DNA from: Roseiarcus sp050010035
Lineage (GTDB): Bacteria > Pseudomonadota > Alphaproteobacteria > Rhizobiales > Beijerinckiaceae
DNA length: 64,000 nt
Reading direction: 5' to 3'
Assembly: GCA_050010035.1 (NCBI GenBank)
Contig: JBEKLU010000016.1
Span: 1-64,000 of the forward strand
Both the position numbers and the translations under genes were made by a program. Below, one piece after another: positions 50,469 through 58,868 of this stretch (position 1 is its first letter; the number at the start of each line of letters is the position of its first letter). The notes under the pieces are model-generated. The model did not search any database. It had not been told where the DNA came from and saw nothing but the letters and a program-made list of their open reading frames with translations.

Positions 50469-50930
50469 GTCGTCGAAGCTCGTGTCGCGAACGGAATGGA
50501 TCTGATGGGAACTTACGGTCCGCCGCGGCGTCGCGGCGACGCGATCGCGACCGCCGCCATCGGCCCTGCGCTCGAAGTCTCCCCCGAAATGCTCCGCAAT
50601 AAGACCGGATTGCACAACGCTTGCGCACAAACTGTCGCCGATCGCCGCGCGCTGTCAATGCTTTGAAAGGCTTTGAAAGGCAAGAGAAGGAGGGCGGCGG
50701 ATCGATCGCCGCCGCTTACCGGCGCGAATTCCGCCTGAGACAGTTGCGGGCGTTCGGCCTGTGGCGATCGAGCAACACCTCCGGAAGAACGCGTCGATGG
50801 CCGCCAGCTACAAGCGGTCGGGCCGCACCGTCCAAGCCAGAAGGACCGAATCCGGGCAAGGTCGATTCGACGCATGCGGCTGCAGCAGCCGGCGGGTGCC
50901 CGCGCGCCGTTCAATGGGATGGAGATCGAC
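50469..50930. other. Divergent gap upstream of the outer-membrane barrel genes
   Basis: This 462-nt gap separates the AraC regulator from the first barrel gene. Its right part (about 50723-50930) is repeated upstream of the second barrel gene. No ORF with homology is present, and I could not pick out promoter hexamers with confidence. Confidence 0.6.
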
Positions 50931-51668
50931 GTGAGATATTGGCTCTTGACGACCAGCGTTGCGGCGATCGTCGCCTCGGGGTCCGCTTTCGCGGCCGATC
51001 TTGGCGGTCGGCCGCCGGCGCCGATCGCGCCCGTCGTGGCGCTAGCCTACGATTGGACGGGTTTCTATCTCGGCGTAAGCGGAGGCTACGGCTGGGGACA
51101 GGCGACCTGGACCGACCAGAACGACGGGGATTTCGCCCAATTCCTCGGCCAGCAATACCCGACGCGACCCTCGGGCGGCATGCTGGGCGGACAAGTTGGC
51201 TACGACAAACAGTTTGATCGCATCGTGTTCGGCGCCGAGTTTTCCGGATCGGCGACCTGGATGAAGGATACGGTTCAAAACTCCACCGTAACCGGGGTCT
51301 TCGGCACGACGAACGTCCATGCGCTGTACGCGGCGACGGCCAAGCTTGGCTATGCCATGGATCGTATCCTCGTGTATGGAAAAGGCGGCCCCGCTTTCGC
51401 TCAAATGAACATTTTCGCCAACGACACGATCGCAAACATTCAATTTGGCGACAGTCAGTTGCGGACTGGATTCACGCTTGGCGCCGGGCTGGAATATGCC
51501 ATGACCAACAATTGGTTGGTCGGCCTCGAATACGATTACTACAATTTCGGCGATGGGCATTTCAGCGGGTACGATAATGGGACCGGCGGGGACAACAATG
51601 ATTTCAATGATTTCAAGGTGAATACGAACATCAGCACGGTCAACGCTCGGGTTTCGTACAAGTTCTAA
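50931..51668 (+). CDS. Outer-membrane beta-barrel protein (Omp25/31-like), copy 1
   Basis: The 245-residue protein has a Sec signal peptide (cleavage near AFAA-DLG at about 23). It has the porin-family pattern of rhizobial Omp25/Omp31-like barrels: DWTGFYLGVSGGYGWG, GGMLGGQVGYDKQF, AKLGYAMDRILVYGKGGPAFA, GAGLEYAMTNNWLVGLEYDYYNFG, and the terminal NARVSYKF ending in Phe as required for insertion by the BAM complex. The GTG at 50931 is chosen for its SD (GGAG, 6 nt upstream); an ATG at 50919 overlaps the SD. The leader is duplicated upstream of copy 2. Confidence 0.85.
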   Translation: MRYWLLTTSVAAIVASGSAFAADLGGRPPAPIAPVVALAYDWTGFYLGVSGGYGWGQATWTDQNDGDFAQFLGQQYPTRPSGGMLGGQVGYDKQFDRIVFGAEFSGSATWMKDTVQNSTVTGVFGTTNVHALYAATAKLGYAMDRILVYGKGGPAFAQMNIFANDTIANIQFGDSQLRTGFTLGAGLEYAMTNNWLVGLEYDYYNFGDGHFSGYDNGTGGDNNDFNDFKVNTNISTVNARVSYKF

Positions 51669-52036
51669 GATGCGTGTGGACTCTGCGCCTGGGGCTTCTC
51701 GTCCTTACAGTTCGCGGGGCGCCGCCATACGCGCTGGTCGCGCGGCGACGACTAGGACGCGCTCCGAGCGTGCCGTATCAACGTCTATTGCTGCGTGAAT
51801 CCCGTGCCGGGGCTCGCTTCGCAGCAACGCGAGTTCCGCCTCAGACAATTGCGGGCGTAGGAACTGTGACGATCGGGCAACACCTCTATTGGAAAAGCGA
51901 AATCGCCGCTGGGGACAAGCCGTTGCGCCGCCACAGCCAAGCGGGAAAAACCGAATGATGGCAAGGTCGAGGCGATTCGTGAGGCTGCGAAAGCCCGGGG
52001 GCGCACGCGCGCCGTTCTAAGGGGATGGAGATCGAC
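51669..52036. other. Gap between the two barrel genes
   Basis: This 368-nt gap contains the second copy of the duplicated leader (from about 51829). The first 150 nt have no recognisable feature. No ORF with homology is present. Confidence 0.6.
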
Positions 52037-52884
52037 GTGAGATATTGGTTCTGGACGACCAGCGTCGCGGCGATCGTCGCCTCGGGGTCCGCTTTCGCGG
52101 CCGATCTCGGCGGGTCGCCGCCGGCGCCGGTCTTCAACTGGACCGGCTTTTATCTTGCGTGAACGGCGGATACGGATGGAATGGCGGCTCGGTTAATTAT
52201 GCGCCCAATGATCCCAATGCCTTCCATGGCTCCTGCAGCCTGCTTAACGCGGCCGCCTGCCCTCCTTCTGCGTCTTTCAGCGTCGGCGGCGGCCTCGCCG
52301 GCGGGCAGGTCGGATATAACTATCAATTGAATTCGAATTGGCTGGTTGGCGTGGAAGCCGATTACGATTGGTCCGGCGCTCGCGGAACAGGAAATTCGAA
52401 CTTTTGGCTCGGCAGTGTGGGGCCCTCGACTTTTGTCGCCAAAGAATCGATCCAGTCGTTCGGCACCCTCAGAGGGCGTTTGGGCTTTATACCGACGAGC
52501 CCGCTGCTGATCTACGCCACGGGCGGATTGGCTTACGGCACGGTCAGCGAAAACGCTTCATTGGCGCCGGGGGTCGGGGGCGCGGGCAGCGGAGACAGCG
52601 GCGGCGGCTTCGGATACGCGTGCTATTCGAGCACTGGCGTTAGTTGCTTTACCGGCTCGTCGTCGAAAACGAGTGTGGGATGGGCGCTCGGCGCCGGCGG
52701 CGAATATGCGATCACCAACAATATCACTTTCAAGGCCGAGTATTTGTACGTCAATCTCGGCCGCGCCAATGGCGTGGACTCCGTGGCCACCGCCGGCGGC
52801 GCTCCCGCGCCGTCCTCATTTACGGCGAACTTCGCCGCGGCGAGTCTGAACGTCGTTCGCGCCGGACTGAACTGGAAGTTTTAG
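52037..52884 (+). pseudogene. Outer-membrane beta-barrel protein, copy 2, frameshifted after residue ~40
   Basis: The start and signal peptide are nearly identical to copy 1, but the frame runs into TGA at 52160 directly after NWTGFYLA. The barrel continues in the next frame as VNGGYGWNGGSVNYAPN ... RAGLNWKF, with the expected terminal Phe. Comparing TATCTTGCGTGAAC with copy 1 (TATCTCGGCGTAAGC) shows one missing G near 52157. The downstream reading frame is otherwise intact over about 240 codons, so the lesion is either recent, a sequencing error, or a phase-variation-like switch. Confidence 0.82.
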
Positions 52885-54065
52885 AGCGCCGGCGCGCGGC
52901 CTTGCAGAAACTCGCCGATGCGCGCGAGCGCGCGGCGAATGTTTTCGCGCGAATTGGCGTAGGAGAGGCGGATGTAGCCTTCGCCGTAAACGCCGAAGTC
53001 GGGGCCGCCGATCGTCGCCACGCCAGCTTCCTCCAGCAGCGCCGCCGCGAGCGGCTTGGCCTTCCAGCCGGTCGCTGAGATGTTGGGGAAGGCGTAGAAC
53101 GCGCCCCTCGGCGTCGCCGAGCGCACGCCGGGCAGCTTGTTGAGCCCCTCGACGACGATTTTGCGCCGCGCGTCGAACTCGGTGACCATCGCGTGGACTG
53201 CGTCCTGCGGCCCGGTCAGCGCGGCGATTCCGGCGAACTGCGTCGCCGCGTTGACGCAGGAATAGGAATTGACCGCGAATTTACGCGCCGCGTCGTAGAG
53301 CGTCTTCGGCCAGACGGAATAGCCGAGCCGCCAGCCGGTCATCGCATAGGTCTTCGACCAGCCGTCGAGCAGAATGAGGCGGTCGCGGATTTCGGGATAG
53401 GCGAGCAGCGTTTGGTGGCGATGATTGTCGTAGGTCATCTGGCCATAGATCTCGTCGGAGAGGATCGCGACGTCGGGCCAGCGCGCCAGCCCCGCGACCA
53501 GCTTGTCGATCTCCTCGCGCGGCGTGACGCCGCCGGTCGGATTGGCGGGCGAGTTGAGGATGATCAGGCGCGTCTGCGGCGTCAGCAGCGCCAGCGTCTC
53601 CTCGGCCGAGAAGGCGAAGCCGTTCTCCTCGCGCATCGGGATCGGCACGGGCCGCGCGCCGGTGAATTCGATCATCGAGCGATAGATGGGAAAGCCGGGG
53701 TCGGGATAGAGGATGTCGGCGCCCGGCTCGCCGAACATCAGGATCGCCATGTGCATGGTGACCTTGCCGCCGGGCACGATCAGCACCGACTCGGGCGAGA
53801 CCTCGACCGAGAAGCGCCGGTGGAGATCGGCGGCGACCGCCTCGCGCAACGGCAGGATGCCGGTCGCCGCGGTGTAGCCGTGCTCGCCGTCGCGCAGCGC
53901 CTTGACCGCCGCCTCGACGATATGGGGCGGCGTTTTGAAATCGGGCTGGCCGATGCCGAGGTTGATGACGTCACGCCCCTGGCGCTGCAATTCGGCCGCC
54001 TTGGCGAGAACCGCGAAGGCGTTTTCCTCGCCGATGCGCGCGAAGGCGGGGACGACGTGCAGCAT
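52881..54065 (-). CDS. Class I/II PLP-dependent aminotransferase
   Basis: The 394-residue fold-type I aminotransferase has NLGIGQPDFKTP at the N-terminus, NSPANPTGG, and the PLP lysine in DGWSKTYAMTGWRLGY (Lys near 235). The final Arg in RLSYANS binds the substrate carboxylate. Family members accept aspartate, alanine or aromatic amino acids; the specific substrate is not defined. The ATG at 54065 is chosen at the start of homology. It follows the GhrA-like gene on the same strand after 87 nt, and its 3' end overlaps the copy 2 barrel stop by 4 nt. Confidence 0.9.
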   Translation of the reverse strand: MLHVVPAFARIGEENAFAVLAKAAELQRQGRDVINLGIGQPDFKTPPHIVEAAVKALRDGEHGYTAATGILPLREAVAADLHRRFSVEVSPESVLIVPGGKVTMHMAILMFGEPGADILYPDPGFPIYRSMIEFTGARPVPIPMREENGFAFSAEETLALLTPQTRLIILNSPANPTGGVTPREEIDKLVAGLARWPDVAILSDEIYGQMTYDNHRHQTLLAYPEIRDRLILLDGWSKTYAMTGWRLGYSVWPKTLYDAARKFAVNSYSCVNAATQFAGIAALTGPQDAVHAMVTEFDARRKIVVEGLNKLPGVRSATPRGAFYAFPNISATGWKAKPLAAALLEEAGVATIGGPDFGVYGEGYIRLSYANSRENIRRALARIGEFLQGRAPAL

Positions 54066-54152
54066 GGGAGGGGCTCCGGACGGGAGCTTCGTTGTGGCGC
54101 AGCGCGGGGCGGCGGGCAAGGGGCGGGAAGTCGGGCCGAGGCGGCGCCCGCC

Positions 54153-55097
54153 CTAATACCCCCGCTTTCGATCGACCAGGTTGCGCAGCGGCTCGCCGCG
54201 CTCGAAGGCTTCGATCTGCTCGGCGATGGAACGCGCCACGGCGTCGGGCGTCGAGATCGCCGCGTTGTGCGGGCTGACGAAAACCGCGGGGTGGGTCCAC
54301 AGCCGCGACTCGCGCGGCAGCGGCTCGGTCGCGAACACGTCGAGCGAGGCGCCTTTCAGGACGCCTGCGTCGAGCGCGGCGAGGATGTCGGCTTCGACCT
54401 GCAGCGCGCCGCGGCCGGCGTTGAGAAGCACCGGGCCGCCCAAGCGCCCGTCGCGCGCCAATTTTGCGAACAGCCTGAGATCGAGGATGCCGCGTGTCGC
54501 CTCGGTCAGCGGCAGCAGGCAAACGAGGATGTCGGCGCGCGCGAGCATCGCGTCGAGACCGTCGGGCCCGTGGAAACACGCAATGCCGGGCTCGGTTTTG
54601 GCGCTCGCGCTCCACCCGGCGACGTCGAAGCCGATGACCTCGAGCTTGCGCGCCGCGTCGCGGCCGAGTTCGCCCAGCCCCATGATTCCGACGCGAACCT
54701 GCCCTGCCGCGGGCTGATCGTCGTCGTCGTCCCAGATGCGCTCGCGCTGCTGGCGCTCGTAGCGGCGCAACTGGCGCAGGTGCAGCAGCGCGTGCAGCAC
54801 GACCCATTCGCTCATGCGGGCGGTGAGATCAGGGTCGACGACGCGCACGATCGGAACCTCGGGCAGCTCCGGGTCCTCGAAGAGATGATCGACGCCGGCG
54901 CCGAGCGAGAAGATCGCCCGGAGATGGGGCAGGTCGGCAAGCGCGCCGGGCTCGTGTCGCCAGCAGACGGCGTAGCGGACGGCCGCTCGGTCGGTGAGTT
55001 CCTGCGGCGTCAGGACGGGACGATCGGGAAGAAGCGCGCGCAGGCGCCGTCGCCACGGCGAGACGTCCCACCCCGTCGCCGCGAGAAGAACGCTCAT
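54153..55097 (-). CDS. Glyoxylate/hydroxypyruvate reductase A-like
   Basis: The 314-residue D-2-hydroxyacid dehydrogenase has the NAD(P) motif GIMGLGELGRDAARKL and the catalytic triad Arg (LLNAGRGAL), Glu (DVFATEPLP) and His (VSPHNAAIS). The overall length and the N-terminal substrate domain (FSLGAGVDHLFEDPELP) match GhrA. It would reduce glyoxylate or hydroxypyruvate. It overlaps deoA by 4 nt, an unusual partner. Glyoxylate is a product of purine-ring breakdown, which may explain the link, but no ureidoglycolate genes are in the window. Confidence 0.88.
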   Translation of the reverse strand: MSVLLAATGWDVSPWRRRLRALLPDRPVLTPQELTDRAAVRYAVCWRHEPGALADLPHLRAIFSLGAGVDHLFEDPELPEVPIVRVVDPDLTARMSEWVVLHALLHLRQLRRYERQQRERIWDDDDDQPAAGQVRVGIMGLGELGRDAARKLEVIGFDVAGWSASAKTEPGIACFHGPDGLDAMLARADILVCLLPLTEATRGILDLRLFAKLARDGRLGGPVLLNAGRGALQVEADILAALDAGVLKGASLDVFATEPLPRESRLWTHPAVFVSPHNAAISTPDAVARSIAEQIEAFERGEPLRNLVDRKRGY

Positions 55098-56422
55098 GCG
55101 CCGCCTTCGACGACGCGCGCGATGACGGGATCGGACGCGGCCGGCGGCGCGGCGCCGATCGAATAGGCCGCGCGCAGGCGTTCGACCGCGGCGCGCGCCT
55201 GATCTTCGTCGCGGGCGTGAACCAGCGCCAGCGGGGCCGAAGGCCCGACTTCGGCGCCGAGCCCGGCGAGCGCGGTGAAGCCGACGGCGGGGTCGATCGC
55301 GTCGGCGGCGCGCGCCCGCCCGCCGCCGAGCTCCACCACCGCCATGCCGACCGCGCGCACGTCGATCCGCTCGACGAAGCCGGCGCTGGTCGGCGCCGCG
55401 GCGCCGACGACCGGCGCGGCGGGAAGCAGGGCGCGCGCCTGGCCGAGGAAATCCTTGGGGCCGCCGAGGAGGGCGACCATGCGCTCGAAACGCTCGGCGG
55501 CGGCGCCGCTCGCCAGCGCGCGCTCCAGCGCCGCGCGCGCGGCGCCGACGTCGTGCGCCAGGCCGCTCAGCGTCAGCAGTTCCGCGCCGAGCGCCAGCGT
55601 CACCGCGTGCAACCGTTGATCGCGCCGCGCGCCGGTGAGGTAATCGACGGCGGCGACGACCTCGACCGCGTTGCCGGCGGCGCTCGCCAGCGGCTCGTTC
55701 ATGTCGGTGATCAGGGCGACCGTCGGCAGCCCGGCGCCGTTGGCGACGCCGGCGATGCTCGACGCGAGCTCGCGCGCGCCTTCAAACGTCGGCATGAAGG
55801 CGCCCGAGCCGGTCTTGACGTCCATGACCAGGGCTTGCAGCCCCGCAGCGAGTTTCTTCGACAGGATCGAGGCGGTGATGAGCGCGATCGACTCGACCGT
55901 CGCGGTGACGTCGCGGATGGCGTAGAGGCGCCGGTCGGCGGGAGCGAGATCGGCGGTCTGGCCGATGATCGCGCAGCCCGCCTCGCCGACCACGCGGCGG
56001 AACAGCGCCAAGTCCGGCTGCGAGACATAGCCGGGAATCGAATCGAGCTTGTCGAGCGTGCCGCCGGTGTGGCCGAGGCCGCGCCCGGAGATCATCGGCA
56101 CGAAGGCGCCGCACGCCGCCAGCATCGGCGCCAGCACGAGGCTGACGTTGTCGCCGACGCCGCCGGTCGAATGCTTGTCGACGATGGGGCCGGGCAGGGC
56201 GGCCTCGCGCCAGTCGAGCGTCGCGCCCGAGCGCGTCATCGCCCGCGTCAGATGGACGCGCTCCTCGAGGTCCATGCCGCGGAAGAACACCGCCATGGCG
56301 AAGGCGGCGGCCTGGCCCTCGCTCACCGCCCCCGAGGTCAGGCCGGCGATGAAGGCGGCGATGTCCTCGCCGCTCAGCGCGCGGCCGTCGCGCTTGGCGC
56401 GGATGATCTCCTGCGGCAGCAT
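55094..56422 (-). CDS. deoA: Thymidine phosphorylase
   Basis: DeoA phosphorolyses thymidine or deoxyuridine to base plus deoxyribose-1-phosphate. The 442-residue protein has the family signature SGRGLGHTGGTLDKLDSIPG, the phosphate-binding KHSTGGVGD and the three-domain layout with a C-terminal PYNP domain. The ATG at 56422 overlaps the PNP stop by one nucleotide (TGATG). Deoxyribose-1-phosphate would be passed to DeoC at 7.3-8.3 kb after isomerisation; no deoB is in the window. Confidence 0.95.
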   Translation of the reverse strand: MLPQEIIRAKRDGRALSGEDIAAFIAGLTSGAVSEGQAAAFAMAVFFRGMDLEERVHLTRAMTRSGATLDWREAALPGPIVDKHSTGGVGDNVSLVLAPMLAACGAFVPMISGRGLGHTGGTLDKLDSIPGYVSQPDLALFRRVVGEAGCAIIGQTADLAPADRRLYAIRDVTATVESIALITASILSKKLAAGLQALVMDVKTGSGAFMPTFEGARELASSIAGVANGAGLPTVALITDMNEPLASAAGNAVEVVAAVDYLTGARRDQRLHAVTLALGAELLTLSGLAHDVGAARAALERALASGAAAERFERMVALLGGPKDFLGQARALLPAAPVVGAAAPTSAGFVERIDVRAVGMAVVELGGGRARAADAIDPAVGFTALAGLGAEVGPSAPLALVHARDEDQARAAVERLRAAYSIGAAPPAASDPVIARVVEGGA

Positions 56423-57249
56423 CAGGCGCGCTCCGGCTCGTCGTCGCGCGCGGCGATGAAGGCGCGCAGCAGGCGGCGGAACTGCTGCGAGCCCAGCGCG
56501 GCGAAATCCTGAGTCTCCTTGTGGCTGGGGTCGCCGCCCGAGAGGCCGGCGGCGTAATTGGTCACCAGCGACGCCGCAACGCACCGCAGGCCGAAGTAGC
56601 GCGCGATCAACACTTCGGGGACCGTCGACATGCCGACGAGATCGGCGCCGAGAATCTTCGCCGCGCGGATTTCGGCCGGCGTCTCGAAGCTCGGACCGGA
56701 GAACCACATGTAGACGCCTTCGTGCAGGTCGACGTCGGCGGCGCGCGCCGCCTCCTTCAGCCGCGCCAGCAATTTGCGGTCGTAGGCCTCGGTCAACGGC
56801 ACGAAGCGCGCGTCGGTGGGCAGGCCGATCAGCGGATTGACGCCGGCGAAATTGATGTGGTCGACGATCGCGGCGAGCGTCGGCGGGCGCCAATGCGTGT
56901 GCAGGCCGCCGGCGGCGTTGGTGAGGAATAGGGTGCGCCCGCCCAGGCGCTTGAACGTCTCGATGGCGACGAACATGGCGCGCGGATCGCCGCGCTCGTA
57001 ATAGTGGCCGCGCCCCTGGAACAGCGCGACGCGCCGCCCCTCCAGCGCGCCGACGACCAGGCGCCCGCTGTGGCCGGCGACGCTGGGCGCGGGAAAGCCG
57101 GGAATGTCCTGGTAGGGGATCGCGATTGCGTCCTCGGCCTCGTCGGCCAGGCCTCCGAGCCCCGAGCCGAGCACCAGGCCGAGCGGCGGCAGCGACGTGA
57201 CGCCGCGGCTGGCGAGCGCGGCGAGCGCGGCGTCGGAATTTTCGTTCAT
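56422..57249 (-). CDS. Purine nucleoside phosphorylase (trimeric, type I)
   Basis: The 275-residue enzyme splits inosine and guanosine (and deoxy forms) with phosphate. It has the family patterns LGSGLGGLADE, HSGRLVVGAL, FQGRGHYYERGD, FLTNAAGGL and MSTVPEVLIARYFGLR, characteristic of the PunA/XapA-type trimeric enzymes rather than hexameric DeoD. It is coupled to deoA by a TGATG overlap and lies downstream of cdd beyond a Family B repeat pair. Confidence 0.94.
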   Translation of the reverse strand: MNENSDAALAALASRGVTSLPPLGLVLGSGLGGLADEAEDAIAIPYQDIPGFPAPSVAGHSGRLVVGALEGRRVALFQGRGHYYERGDPRAMFVAIETFKRLGGRTLFLTNAAGGLHTHWRPPTLAAIVDHINFAGVNPLIGLPTDARFVPLTEAYDRKLLARLKEAARAADVDLHEGVYMWFSGPSFETPAEIRAAKILGADLVGMSTVPEVLIARYFGLRCVAASLVTNYAAGLSGGDPSHKETQDFAALGSQQFRRLLRAFIAARDDEPERA

Positions 57250-57542
57250 GCGCGTCTCCTCATGGTGGGGCGCTTCGACGAAAGCGAGAGGGCGCGCGCC
57301 CCTTCCCCCCTTGCGGGGGAAGGTGTCGGCGAAGCCGACGGATGAGGGGGATCGCGCGTAGCGCGATGGCTACAACGAGAGCCTGTCGCGTTCCCACGGG
57401 CCGCGAAACCGCGCATCTCCATTTCGATTGCCCCCCATGTCGAACATACGGAGCCGTCGCGCTACGCGCGACCCCCCCTCATCCGTCATCGCTGCGCGAT
57501 GACACCTTCCCCCGCAAGGGGGGAAGGGAAGATTGCCGCGCC
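57250..57542. repeat. Gap filled by Family B three-hairpin element, inverted pair 4
   Basis: The left arm (about 57296-57370) has the TTGC hairpin, stem GTCGGC-GAA-GCCGAC, GGATGAGGGGG and ATCGCGC-GTA-GCGCGAT. The right arm (about 57455-57530), read on the minus strand, has stem GTCATCGC-GCA-GCGATGAC and hairpin GTCGCGC-GTA-GCGCGAC. The pair divides the nucleoside operon between cdd and the PNP gene and could set different expression levels. No gene is seen in the gap. Confidence 0.85.
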
Positions 57543-57959
57543 TCATCGCGTCAAATGATCCGGCCCGAACGAATGCGGCAACAACTCCTCCAGGGTGAAG
57601 GTCGCGCGCACGCCTTGCGGCCCGGCGACGTGCACGCGGGTCGAGGCGTCGGCGAATTCGCGAATCCGTTGCCGGCAGCCGCCGCACGGCGTGCACAGGC
57701 CCTCGCCGTCGCCGACGACCAGGATTTCCGCGATCCGCCGCTCGCCGGCGAGCGCCATCGCGCCGATCGCGCCCGCCTCCGCGCAGGCGCCTTGCGGATA
57801 GGCGGCGTTCTCGACGTTGCAGCCGGAGAATATGGCGCCGCTCGGCGTCAGGACGGCGGCGCCGACCTTGAAACGCGAATAGGGCGCGTAGGCCTGGGCC
57901 TGCGCCGCCTTCGCCGCCGCGAACAGCGCGTCGAGCTTTTCGTCAGACCTCTTTGACAT
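57543..57959 (-). CDS. cdd: Cytidine deaminase
   Basis: Cdd converts cytidine and deoxycytidine to uridine forms. The 138-residue protein has the zinc motif ACAEAGAI (Cys ligand and catalytic Glu) and PCGGCRQRI (two Cys ligands), so it is the homotetrameric three-cysteine type. CNVENAAYPQG is the substrate loop. The ATG at 57959 overlaps the 3' end of the damaged permease gene. Before that damage the overlap would have been about 17 nt. Confidence 0.95.
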   Translation of the reverse strand: MSKRSDEKLDALFAAAKAAQAQAYAPYSRFKVGAAVLTPSGAIFSGCNVENAAYPQGACAEAGAIGAMALAGERRIAEILVVGDGEGLCTPCGGCRQRIREFADASTRVHVAGPQGVRATFTLEELLPHSFGPDHLTR

Positions 57960-58855
57960 AGGGAACGCCCGAAGCCTTCGGCGGGATCGCCTTGCCGATG
58001 AAGCCGGCGAGCAGCACCACCGTCAGGATATAGGGGAGCGCCTCGATCGCCTGCACCGGAACCGAACAAGAGGCAGGTCGCCAGCGCAGGCCACGGCCGC
58101 CATTTGGCGAACACCAGCGCCGCGAGCGCGATGAAGCCCTTGCCGGCGCTCATGTGCGGCTGAAAATAGGCGGCCTGGGCGATCGAGAGATAGACGCCGG
58201 AGAGGCCGACCAATACGCCGCAGATGACGACGGCGCTGTAGCGCAGCTTGCGCACCGAGATGCCGGCGGTGTCGACCGCGGCGGGGTTTTCGCCGACGGC
58301 GCGCAGGCGCAGGCCGAAGCGCGTGCGGTAGAGCGCCCAGTAGGTCAAGGGCACGAGCGCGAAGGCGAAATAGGTGACGATGTCGTGACCGGAAATCAGG
58401 TGGCGATAGATCGGCCCGAGGATCGGCACGGCGCCGAAGCTCTCGGCGAAGGGAAGATCGATGGTGTTGAACAACGCCGTCGCCGGAATTTGCGGCGTCC
58501 GCCCGCCTTGCGACCAGATCGCGTTGCCGATCAGCGCTGTCAAGCCGTCGGCGACCATGTTGATCGCGGTTCCCGAAACGATCTGGTTGGCGCGCTGGTC
58601 GATCGAGGCATAGCCGTGGATGAGCGACACGAAGACGGTGGCGGCGGCCCCTCCGGCCAATCCGGCCCAGGCGCTGCCGGTGAAGACGGCGACGGCCGCG
58701 GCGGCGAAGGCGCCGACGAGCATCTTGCCTTCCAGGCCGATGTCGACGACGCCCGAGCGCTCCGACCACAGGCCGGCCAGGCACGCCAGGATCAGCGGCA
58801 CGCCGAGGCGGATGCCGGAGCCGAAGATGACGATGAAGGCGTCGAAGGTCTCCAT
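57943..58855 (-). pseudogene. Nucleoside ABC transporter permease 2 (system 2), C-terminus out of frame
   Basis: The BPD_transp_2 permease is normal from ATG 58855 to PALATCLLFGS (WSERSGVVDIGLEGKMLVGA, VRKLRYSAVVICGVL, AGKGFIALAALVFAKW). There the frame changes. The expected last segment, VPVQAIEALPYILTVVLLAG ... GVPYVKEV ending at TGA 57943-57945, is present in the next frame. About 20 codons that family members have between these parts are missing. A deletion of about 59 nt, perhaps between short GGTT repeats, fits. Read literally the frame continues to 57848 with an Arg-rich tail and loses the last membrane helix. Confidence 0.78.
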
Positions 58856-58868
58856 GGCTTCGGCGCCC

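Larger units (their letters stand above)
50723..52060. repeat. Tandem duplication of leader plus start of barrel gene
   Basis: The stretches 50723-50955 and 51829-52060 share long similar blocks: CCGCCT-AGACA-TTGCGGGCG, then CGATC-GGCAACACCTC, then ACCGAAT..GGCAAGGTCGA, CGCGCGCCGTTC, and an almost identical block GGATGGAGATCGACGTGAG through the signal peptide. This shows that leader and gene were duplicated together and then diverged. Confidence 0.75.

Noticed and set aside
50631..50930. Short ORFs in the leader of the first barrel gene
   Set aside because: They differ between the two duplicated leaders in frame and sequence, so no coding constraint is visible.
4045..57542. The repeated hairpin units as a possible CRISPR array
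   Set aside because: Units are tens of kilobases apart in inverted pairs, without regular spacers, leader or cas genes.
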